Assembly (NCBI GenBank): GCA_030597865.1
Contig: JAUVQZ010000048.1
Location: forward strand, 1 to 13,876
DNA length: 13,876 bases
Direction of reading: 5' to 3'
Origin: Pseudomonadota bacterium
Lineage (GTDB): Bacteria; Desulfobacterota; Desulfobulbia; Desulfobulbales; SURF-16
In this document: piece after piece, positions 1-5,791 of the stretch
Layout: each line of letters starts with the position of its first letter
Numbering within the stretch: the first letter of the stretch is position 1
Program-made: the position numbers and the translations under genes
Notes under the pieces: generated by a model
Seen by the model: the letters and a program-made list of their open reading frames with translations, nothing else
The model's database searches: none
Told to the model about the DNA's origin: nothing

Positions 1-93
1 CAGCTGATGGGGAAACAGCGACCCCTACGCCCAGCAGTGTATTATGAACAGGGTGGGACCCGGGCGTACAGCCAGATGGTCCTGCCGCTGCTC

Positions 94-115
94 CCCCCCC
101 TTTGCCCCCCCTTTG
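94..115. repeat. C-rich tandem repeat upstream of the TIGR03790 gene
   Basis: The 11-base unit CCCCCCCTTTG occurs twice in direct tandem (94-104 and 105-115), preceded by one more C, so there are runs of eight and seven C. It lies 57-78 bases before the ATG at 172. A further C7 run (183-189) falls within codons 4-6 of that gene. No -10/-35 pair or strong Shine-Dalgarno site is clear in 1-171. Bases 1-47 could hold the tail of an upstream gene (a stop is at 45-47 in frame 3, and frame 1 is open to 137), but I cannot decide which, if either, is coding. Confidence 0.6.
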
Positions 116-171
116 CCACACTGTCCAGTTAGCCTTTCCCTGCCCGGGACAGTTTCTGCTATCATGTTCCC

Positions 172-1317
172 ATGGCCACCTTCCCCCCCACCGCCCTCAG
201 GGTACTCCTTGCCCTCCTGCTCCTCCATCTGCCCACGGTCTGCCTGGCCCTTGGGCCCGAGGAGATTCTGGTGGTGGCCAACCGCAGGGCGACCAGCAGC
301 GTCCGTTTGGCGACCTATTACATGGAAAAAAGGGGGATTCCCAAAGAAAACCTTATCAAGCTCTGGGCGACCTATGACGAGACATGCAGCCGAAAAGAGT
401 ACATAGGGAGAATAGCCCGACCAATCCGCAAACTTCTCGGCAAAGAACGGTTCAAGGACAAAATAAAATGTCTTGTCCTGATGTATGGGGTGCCGCTGCG
501 GATTGCCGAATCATTGCCTGCCGAGCAGATAACCGACCGCAAGACACAGGACACGGTGGCCTCTGTTGACTCCGAAATCGCCCTTCTCCTCGCCAGGGAG
601 TATCCCCTGGAGGGCTGGCGCCCCAACCCGCACTTTCTAGGCTTTGCCAACATAAAAAAGCGCGAGGTCACCAGAAGAGATGTCTTACTGGTCAGCCGCC
701 TTGATGGCCCAAACGCCCAAACAGTCAGGCGCATTATCGATGACAGCATTGCCACTGAAAAGGAAGGCCTGAAGGGATCCGCTTTTTTTGATGCCCGCTG
801 GCCCAGGCCGAAGAACCTCGAAAAACCCACCGGCTATGCCTTCTATGATGCATCCCTCCACTTTGCCGCCCAGCTTTTGACCGACAGGGGCATCCCCGTG
901 GTCTTAGACGACCAGGAGTCGCTCTTTGCCGCGGACAGCAAACTGCCCACCAGCCTCTACTGCGGCTGGTACAGCCTGGCAAATTACGTTGACGCCTTTG
1001 CCTGGCAACGGGGCGCCATCGGCTACCATATCGCCAGTGGCGAATGTATCACCCTAAAACGTGAGGAGAACCGCGGCTGGTGCAAGATGATACTGGAAAA
1101 CGGCGCGGCCGCCACCATCGGGCCGGTGGCCGAGCCCTATGTCCAGTCCTTTCCGCTGCCGCAGTTTTTCTTCCCCATTCTCGCCGATGGCAGGTTCTGC
1201 CTGGTTGAAGCCTACTTCCTCAGCCTGCCCTTTCTCTCATGGAAAATGGTGCTGATTGGCGACCCGCTCTACCGGCCCTTCTCCCAGCCCCACCAAGACG
1301 AGATATCGGCCAACTGA
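172..1317 (+). CDS. TIGR03790 family secreted protein
   Basis: A 381-residue protein of unknown biochemical role, resembling the TIGR03790 family. Residues 1-27 look like a signal peptide (an uncharged LLALLLLHL core ending VCLALG), so the mature part should be periplasmic or outside the cell. The conserved body starts at ILVVANRRATSSVRLATYY (32-50) and holds LVLMYGVPLRI (101-111), TVASVDSE (128-135), LYCGWYSLANY (262-272), GAIGYHIASGE (281-291) and GAAATIGPVAEPYV (311-324), ending LIGDPLYRPF (361-370). The GxIGYHIAS, GAAATIG and terminal GDPLYRPF pattern recalls the caspase-like C25 (gingipain) fold, but I cannot assign a catalytic Cys/His pair. The start at 172 is chosen because it gives a full signal peptide. 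No good Shine-Dalgarno site precedes it, and a nearby ATG at 164 is out of frame. It appears to be a single-gene unit, with no T-rich hairpin on this strand behind it. The family call is firm; the function is unknown. Confidence 0.85.
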   Translation: MATFPPTALRVLLALLLLHLPTVCLALGPEEILVVANRRATSSVRLATYYMEKRGIPKENLIKLWATYDETCSRKEYIGRIARPIRKLLGKERFKDKIKCLVLMYGVPLRIAESLPAEQITDRKTQDTVASVDSEIALLLAREYPLEGWRPNPHFLGFANIKKREVTRRDVLLVSRLDGPNAQTVRRIIDDSIATEKEGLKGSAFFDARWPRPKNLEKPTGYAFYDASLHFAAQLLTDRGIPVVLDDQESLFAADSKLPTSLYCGWYSLANYVDAFAWQRGAIGYHIASGECITLKREENRGWCKMILENGAAATIGPVAEPYVQSFPLPQFFFPILADGRFCLVEAYFLSLPFLSWKMVLIGDPLYRPFSQPHQDEISAN

Positions 1318-1373
1318 AACCCTGGCAGCCAACCACGGCAATGCCCCTCACCACAACAGGGTGTGGGGATGGC

Positions 1374-1402
1374 AAAAAAAAAGGCAGCTCATATGAGCTG
1401 CC
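1374..1402 (-). terminator. Intrinsic terminator of the hisI-hisG-engB-two-CW operon
   Basis: Bases 1383-1402 form a perfect 20-base palindrome, GGCAGCTCATATGAGCTGCC (an eight-pair stem with an ATAT loop). On the minus strand it is followed by nine T (1382-1374) and preceded by eight T (1410-1403). The plus strand has A runs on both sides, so it works only for leftward transcription. It sits 84 bases beyond the stop of the last gene of the minus-strand operon. Confidence 0.9.
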
Positions 1403-1485
1403 AAAAAAAATCAAACCTGTCGCTGCCAGGGGGATCTATTGATCCACTAAATCACCCGGCAGGGGAGGGGGGTGGGGAAAACAGA

Positions 1486-1749
1486 TTATTCTTCATCCAG
1501 GCACTTTTCAGCCAGGACGCAAACCCCCTTCTTTTTAAGAATCTCAGAGACCTCACTGTCGGAAAAACTGGAGGCCTTGCCCTTGGAGAGATAGACAAGG
1601 CAATCCTCACAGACATTCATGGCGCTGCGCAGATCTGCCATTTCCCGGGCCACATCCCAGCACTCCTTATCAGATTGACGACCAGCCGGGCAGACATCCT
1701 TTTTGTCGCAATTTGTTATACTCCAGCAATGCCAATATTCAGGCGACAT
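1486..1749 (-). CDS. Two-CW domain-type cysteine-rich small protein
   Basis: An 87-residue acidic soluble protein with eight cysteines (8, 14, 20, 30, 47, 50, 77, 83). The motif HCWSITNC (7-14), then VCPAG (19-23), then ECWDVA (29-34) matches the two-CW arrangement (two Cys-Trp pairs flanking a CPA segment) common in deltaproteobacteria. CEDC (47-50) is a CxxC pair. These features suggest metal or Fe-S binding, but no function is established and no signal peptide is seen. Its Shine-Dalgarno site AAGGGGAG lies about 4 bases before the ATG. It begins 50 bases after the engB stop on the same strand, so it is probably the last gene of the his operon. A small bulged hairpin occupies the gap at 1778-1796. 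The family assignment is from memory of the motif. Confidence 0.8.
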   Translation of the reverse strand: MSPEYWHCWSITNCDKKDVCPAGRQSDKECWDVAREMADLRSAMNVCEDCLVYLSKGKASSFSDSEVSEILKKKGVCVLAEKCLDEE

Positions 1750-1799
1750 AGAACTCCCCTTTCAGATCTTTCTTGATTAGCACGAAGTGCACTAAACCA

Positions 1800-2396
1800 C
1801 TACGCAAGAAACTGGTCAAGCGTAGAGATAAGATTTTCCTTACCTTCGCCACTTTTCGCACTAAAAAGTATACGCTCTCCAGACCGGATACCAAGGCCGG
1901 CATCAAGGAGCGCCGCCTGTTGCAGCTGCGGGCCCCGCTTTAATTTATCAATTTTGGTATAGACCACCAGATGGGGCACCCCCTCACTGCGCAGCCAGGT
2001 AACAAGCTCCAGGTCAAGGGCCTTCAGCTCGTGCCTGATGTCGATGATTACCACCACGCAGCGCAGGCTGACCCGGCTGGTCAGATAGGCACTGATCAAG
2101 CCCTGCCAGTCATTCTTCAACTTCCGGGGCACCTTGGCGTAGCCATAACCGGGAAGATCAACCAAATAGAGCTGGTCGCCGGCCAGAAAATAGTTGAGGG
2201 CCTGGGTTTTACCTGGCCTGGAACTGACCTTGACCAGATTCCGCCTGTTGATCATCTTATTAATCAAGCTGGACTTGCCGACATTGGAACGGCCGGCAAA
2301 GGCAACCTCCGGCAAATCAAGATCAGGAAGATTAGCGGTCTTATAGACGCCTTTCACAAAGGATATCTCACCCTTGGACCAATGGCTCATGGGCAT
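1800..2396 (-). CDS. engB: Ribosome biogenesis GTPase EngB (YsxC/YihA)
   Basis: A 198-residue TRAFAC-class GTPase that acts in assembly of the large ribosomal subunit in the cytoplasm. All G motifs are present: G1 GRSNVGKS (35-42), the G2 threonine in RPGKTQ (60-65), G3 DLPGYG (80-85), G4 TKID (147-150) and G5 SAKSG (179-183). Length is normal for the family. The frame stays open upstream to 2492, but that part overlaps hisG and lacks family sequence. I chose the ATG at 2396, seven bases after the hisG stop; the Shine-Dalgarno GAGGGG overlaps that stop codon. A second ATG at 2390 is possible. The tight spacing makes co-translation with hisG likely. No unusual residues are seen in the G motifs. 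Confidence 0.95.
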   Translation of the reverse strand: MPMSHWSKGEISFVKGVYKTANLPDLDLPEVAFAGRSNVGKSSLINKMINRRNLVKVSSRPGKTQALNYFLAGDQLYLVDLPGYGYAKVPRKLKNDWQGLISAYLTSRVSLRCVVVIIDIRHELKALDLELVTWLRSEGVPHLVVYTKIDKLKRGPQLQQAALLDAGLGIRSGERILFSAKSGEGKENLISTLDQFLA

Positions 2397-2403
2397 CCAC
2401 CCC

Positions 2404-3282
2404 TCATCGATATACCACCTTATTGAGGACATACTCGACAATGCCCTGGGCACCAACCTTGAGGAGCCTGGGCACAAGATCCCGCACCTCATGCTCAGAG
2501 ATAACCGTCTCCACCGAGTACCACTCTTGGTTATACAAAGGGGAAACAGTGGGGAAATTCATACTGGGCAGCACATCTATAACAGCCTCAAGATTCTCCT
2601 CCGGCACATTCATCTTAAGGCCAACGATATTTTCAGCGCGCAGGGCCCCTTGCAGAAGCATGGAGATGTTTTCGATCTTCTCACGCTTCCAGGGATCAGC
2701 CCATGCCTTTTTATTGACGACAAACTGGGTGTTGGAGGTCATCATCTCATGGATGATGCGCAGGCCATGGGCCTTGATGGTTGACTCGGTTTCCGTCACC
2801 TCAACTATGGCGTCGGCAAGACCGGAAACGACCTTGGCCTCGGTGGCACCCCAGGAAAATTCAATATCCACATTGATCCCACGCTCGGCGAAAAATCGAG
2901 TGGAATAGCCGACAAGCTCGGTGGCTATCTTCTTGCCTTCGAGATCCTCAAGGCAGGTGATGGCGGAATCACCGGGAACAGCGATGATCCAGCGTGTCGG
3001 CTTGCGGCTTACCTTGGAGTAAATCAGATCGGTAACCACCTCAACATCAGACTGATTTTCCAGAATCCAATCCTTACCGGTTATACCGCAATCGAGCAGA
3101 CCGTCTTCGACATAGCGGCTCATCTCCTGGGGCCGGCAGATGGAGCAGGTAATCTCCGGGTCATCCACCTCGGGGAAATAATTACGGGAGGCCGGCTTTA
3201 TGCGCCAGCCAGCTTTAGCAAAAAGTTCCATGGTGGGTTTCTCAAGGCTGCCCTTGGGAAGACCCAACTTTAAAATATTCAT
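2404..3282 (-). CDS. hisG: ATP phosphoribosyltransferase, long form
   Basis: A 292-residue enzyme for the first committed step of histidine synthesis, joining ATP and PRPP to give phosphoribosyl-ATP. The start MNILKLGLPKGSLEKPT is typical, the PRPP-binding loop is EVTETESTIKAHGL (161-174), and SWGATEAKVVSGLADAIVE (143-161) precedes it. The length and the C-terminal part from about residue 217 (ENIVGLKMNVPEENLEAVID) show the long form, with an ACT-like regulatory domain that normally mediates histidine feedback without HisZ. The ATG overlaps the hisI stop as ATGA (3282-3279). A strong AGGAGG (3298-3293) lies 10 bases upstream, inside the hisI coding region, so translation can be coupled or independent. 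It is followed closely by engB. Confidence 0.97.
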   Translation of the reverse strand: MNILKLGLPKGSLEKPTMELFAKAGWRIKPASRNYFPEVDDPEITCSICRPQEMSRYVEDGLLDCGITGKDWILENQSDVEVVTDLIYSKVSRKPTRWIIAVPGDSAITCLEDLEGKKIATELVGYSTRFFAERGINVDIEFSWGATEAKVVSGLADAIVEVTETESTIKAHGLRIIHEMMTSNTQFVVNKKAWADPWKREKIENISMLLQGALRAENIVGLKMNVPEENLEAVIDVLPSMNFPTVSPLYNQEWYSVETVISEHEVRDLVPRLLKVGAQGIVEYVLNKVVYR

Positions 3283-3824
3283 TTATTATATACCTCCTGT
3301 GGATCAAACACAGGTTGCTGATTCTTCATAAATTCATCCCCTGACACCGTCCGAAAAAAACAGCTTGGATAGCCCTTATGACAGGCGGCGCCGCCAAGCT
3401 GCTCCACCCTGAAAACCACGGTGTCCTCATCACAATCAACCAAAATTTCCTTAATAAGCTGGAGGTGATTGGAAGACTCTCCCTTGAGCCATAATTTATT
3501 CCGTGAACGGCTCCAATAATGGGCCTTACCTGTCTCCAGCGTCTTTTGCCAGGCCTCTTCATTTATATAGGCAAGCATCAAGACCTGACCGCTGCTATAA
3601 TCCTGAGCTATGGCAGGAAGAAGTCCATCACCCTTATCAAAACGAAGATTAATCATTTTTTCACCTTGCCCCTCTGCCTTGTCTTGGCGCTCCTGCCGCC
3701 CCTTTTCCTGACCGATAAAATGAATCATACAGGATGTCCGGAATTTGCAGTACTCAAGCGGATGCTGACAGCAGGCCCCTTCAGAGTCCATTTTTTCGCT
3801 ATATTTTTCACAGACAAGCTGCAC
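3279..3824 (-). CDS. hisI: Phosphoribosyl-AMP cyclohydrolase with Cys-rich N-terminal extension
   Basis: The core enzyme (3279-3656, 125 residues from MINLRFDKGDG) opens the purine ring of phosphoribosyl-AMP, the third step of histidine synthesis. Counting from that Met, it shows HYWSRSRNKLWLKGESS (46-62), DCDED (74-78) and GGAACHKGYPSCFFR (88-102), giving the family's metal and zinc ligands (C92, C99 and the DCD aspartates). No HisE domain is fused. The frame continues upstream without a stop to a GTG at 3824, preceded by AGAAGGGG with 9-base spacing, adding 56 residues with QHPLEYCKFRTSCMIHF and six cysteines. A second start, the ATG at 3656, has AAGGTGA a few bases upstream and would give the ordinary protein. 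Both may be used. The extension looks coding and patterned, but homologs must settle the true start. It is the first gene of the operon and overlaps hisG by 4 bases. Confidence 0.88.
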   Translation of the reverse strand: MQLVCEKYSEKMDSEGACCQHPLEYCKFRTSCMIHFIGQEKGRQERQDKAEGQGEKMINLRFDKGDGLLPAIAQDYSSGQVLMLAYINEEAWQKTLETGKAHYWSRSRNKLWLKGESSNHLQLIKEILVDCDEDTVVFRVEQLGGAACHKGYPSCFFRTVSGDEFMKNQQPVFDPQEVYNK

Positions 3825-3923
3825 TATCTTATGCCCCTTCTCATCTACTTTCCATGGTCAGACCAGGCAGGACATAACAAGACAGCGCGACCCATACCGC
3901 TATTTTTTTGCCGAAAACGCTCA

Positions 3924-3952
3924 TACTTATGATCATCAGTGCCATTTGTCAA
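3924..3952 (-). promoter_or_regulatory. Candidate promoter of the hisI operon
   Basis: Read leftward, a consensus -35 TTGACA (3952-3947) is followed by CATAAG (3931-3926, 15-base spacer) or TAAGTA (3929-3924, 17-base spacer). The -35 is perfect but the -10 is weak. A start near 3917 would leave a leader of roughly 90 bases before the GTG at 3824. I saw no histidine-codon leader peptide or T-box in that leader. Confidence 0.4.
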
Positions 3953-3977
3953 GGTAACTGTAGGGCACACTGCTGTT

Positions 3978-4006
3978 TTGCCCTTTAACTCCTAAAAAAA
4001 TATGCT
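3978..4006 (+). promoter_or_regulatory. Candidate sigma-70-type promoter of the 482-residue gene
   Basis: TTGCCC (3978-3983), a 17-base A/T-rich spacer, then TATGCT (4001-4006): four of six matches in each box at ideal spacing. It lies 64 bases before the ATG at 4070 and diverges from the candidate his promoter, only about 26 bases separating the two -35 boxes. Confidence 0.45.
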
Positions 4007-4050
4007 ATATCTCTTGAGCTTAGCGCTTTATAGTTAAAGTTCCCGGCAAC

Positions 4051-4064
4051 TTTCTTCGAAGAAA
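4051..4064. repeat. Perfect 14-base palindrome at the translation start
   Basis: TTTCTTCGAAGAAA is self-complementary over all 14 bases and ends 5 bases before the ATG at 4070. It covers the position where a Shine-Dalgarno site should be; no better one is present. It could be an operator or a small occluding hairpin, or chance in an A/T-rich leader. Confidence 0.5.
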
Positions 4065-4069
4065 AAATT

Positions 4070-5518
4070 ATGACCACAGACAAAAACACCACCTCCCTCC
4101 TTGTCCAGCTAAAAAACATCTTAGCGAGCTGGCAGCAAAGGGCTCAAGCTATCTCCACGGACCCCAATGTCCTCCACTGGAAGAAGGTGAAAATCGAATC
4201 CTTTTCTTCTGTCATCGAAAATCTCGGCCTCTCCCCCGCCAGTTTGCACCCGGCAAGGGACAACTATCCGAACCTTGCCAAGGAGATTCTCAAAAGGGTC
4301 GCCCTTCTCACCAATGAGCTTCACAACCTCGAATCAGACATAAAGCTTGGGCCGTTGGCTCCGGAAATTGCCCAGGCCGCCACCCTCAAGCTTGAAGATC
4401 AGTGCAAAGAGCTCAAGCCTGATATTGATCAACTCCATGGCTATCATAAAACCTTGGCAGAGGGCAGCAAGGTACTGAAGGAAAAACTCAACTTTCACAG
4501 TTTCATTCCCCAGGCCAGGCTGCAGGCCATCGGTAAAAAAAAATCACTTGTGGAGACAGGGTACACCATCTACCTGACCGTCTCGAAGGATCCCGGCCTT
4601 GAGCGTGAAGAAGATGCCCCAAGCATGTTCAGCTATCTCGATAAGGTTATCGAGCTTCAAAAAACCATCGAGCAAACAGAAATCCCTGCCCTGCCGGCCA
4701 TTACCCAGTCTTTTCTTGAACAGCAGCTCAAGCTCTGCCTGGCAGGCTGCGAACAGATCAAACTTTTTATCAATTTTGTCAGTGATTATTTTCAGAGCGA
4801 GATGGACCCCATAAAGTCCTTCCAGGTAAAGCTTGATCGCCTCAAGGTGCAGTCCTTAACAGAGCTTCTCCTTGAGATCCCCAGCCAGACCAATGGGGCC
4901 AGCAAATGTTTGCAAAGATTCACCCACAAGAGGTTCCTTCTCGAGGATCTCCAGAATGCCTATCGACTCCTCTCCTCTGTGGAGACATTCCACCATATGC
5001 TGGTTACCCACCTCATCCCCTATCTTGAAATCCAGGTTGACATAAAAAACGGCCTTCTCAACCCACAGACCTTGGCTGCGGCGCGGAGCCATAAATACTT
5101 CACCGGCACAAAGGGCCTGTGGCGCTTTTCACGGATGCTCATCCTGGCGGCCGGCACCCAGTCCATCCTTTCCGAGGAGCAACTTGGGGAGAAGATTACC
5201 GAGGCAATCAATACCTGCTCCTTTTTTTTCACCCAGGAGGCCCAGGACAGCACTGAAATCAATACCTTCATCGACAATTTCTTCACCGGCTACAAACGCC
5301 CCTTTCCCCATGACGAACTGGTGGACATCACCAGGAAATCCATCATTATTTACGCCACTATTCTCGATAAGGTCTTTATCAAATATAAACCGAAACAGTC
5401 AGAAAACGAGGCTGATCAGGAGGAAAAAGTTCTAACCCTGGGACATCTTTTGGGGAAAATCGAACGTCGCACCGAAAACCTGGAAAAATACCGGCAAAAG
5501 TTCCACCATGGGAAATAA
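4070..5518 (+). CDS. Uncharacterised all-helical protein
   Basis: A 482-residue protein that I do not recognise. It has no signal peptide and no membrane segment, so it is probably cytoplasmic. The sequence is dominated by amphipathic helices rich in Leu, Lys, Glu and Gln: a heptad-like stretch about 70-140 (ILKRVALLTNELHNLESDIK and onward), an aromatic-rich helical middle about 215-320 (KLFINFVSDYFQSEMDPIK; VETFHHMLVTHLIPYLEIQ), a KYFTGTKGLWRFSRMLILA segment (342-360), and a charged C-terminus (456-480) that may form a coiled coil. No nucleotide-binding, metal-binding or catalytic motif stands out, so it may be structural, an adaptor or protein-binding. It stands alone between the divergent his operon and a chemoreceptor gene 273 bases downstream. 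Its Shine-Dalgarno site is weak, and the start is chosen as the first ATG after the promoter. Codon use resembles its neighbours, so recent transfer is not suggested. Confidence 0.85.
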   Translation: MTTDKNTTSLLVQLKNILASWQQRAQAISTDPNVLHWKKVKIESFSSVIENLGLSPASLHPARDNYPNLAKEILKRVALLTNELHNLESDIKLGPLAPEIAQAATLKLEDQCKELKPDIDQLHGYHKTLAEGSKVLKEKLNFHSFIPQARLQAIGKKKSLVETGYTIYLTVSKDPGLEREEDAPSMFSYLDKVIELQKTIEQTEIPALPAITQSFLEQQLKLCLAGCEQIKLFINFVSDYFQSEMDPIKSFQVKLDRLKVQSLTELLLEIPSQTNGASKCLQRFTHKRFLLEDLQNAYRLLSSVETFHHMLVTHLIPYLEIQVDIKNGLLNPQTLAAARSHKYFTGTKGLWRFSRMLILAAGTQSILSEEQLGEKITEAINTCSFFFTQEAQDSTEINTFIDNFFTGYKRPFPHDELVDITRKSIIIYATILDKVFIKYKPKQSENEADQEEKVLTLGHLLGKIERRTENLEKYRQKFHHGK

Positions 5519-5576
5519 TCTCCGCCAGTGCCTCCCGGCATTTTTCTTTCCCAAAACTGATTCCAGACCAAACAAC

Positions 5577-5602
5577 GGCCTGTATCCACAACAGGCCATT
5601 TT
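5577..5602 (+). terminator. Weak terminator-like hairpin after the 482-residue gene
   Basis: GGCCTGT (5577-5583) pairs perfectly with ACAGGCC (5591-5597) around a 7-base loop and is followed by ATTTTC. The short T run makes termination uncertain. It lies 58 bases after the stop at 5518. The rest of the 5519-5791 gap holds a C9 run (5625-5633) and the candidate promoter listed separately. Confidence 0.4.
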
Positions 5603-5682
5603 CATCCGCCACTCGCCCACAAAGCCCCCCCCCTGCGACACTGCGCCACACCTGGACAATCTTGCTGCGACAACCTGTCGGC

Positions 5683-5712
5683 TTGTTCACATATGTCTTT
5701 CTGTGATATACA
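5683..5712 (+). promoter_or_regulatory. Candidate promoter of the chemoreceptor gene
   Basis: TTGTTC (5683-5688), an 18-base spacer, then TATACA (5707-5712), about 80 bases before the ATG at 5792. No sigma-28 (TAAA-N15-GCCGATAA) or sigma-54 (TGGCAC-N5-TTGC) site was found here, although flagellar sigma factors often drive chemotaxis genes. A possible hairpin (CACTTT 5731-5736 with AAAGTG 5755-5760) lies in the leader. Confidence 0.3.
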
Positions 5713-5791
5713 AGGATATGAATAACAATTCACTTTATGCACCCTGTTACACAAAAAGTGTCCATCTATTAAAATTGGGGGGGAGATATCA

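Noticed and set aside
1412..1485. Second terminator or small RNA after 1411
   Set aside because: Only short pairings (GGATC/GATCC at 1434-1447) without a T run; the terminator at 1374-1402 explains the gap.
2397..2492. N-terminal extension of EngB to 2492
   Set aside because: It overlaps the hisG 3' end, lacks family sequence, and a good ribosome site precedes the ATG at 2396.
3825..3920. Histidine attenuator or T-box in the hisI leader
   Set aside because: No run of His codons and no T-box consensus or paired terminator was visible.
3519..3932. Plus-strand frame of 137 codons over hisI and its leader
   Set aside because: It is mostly antisense to hisI and has no recognisable protein character.
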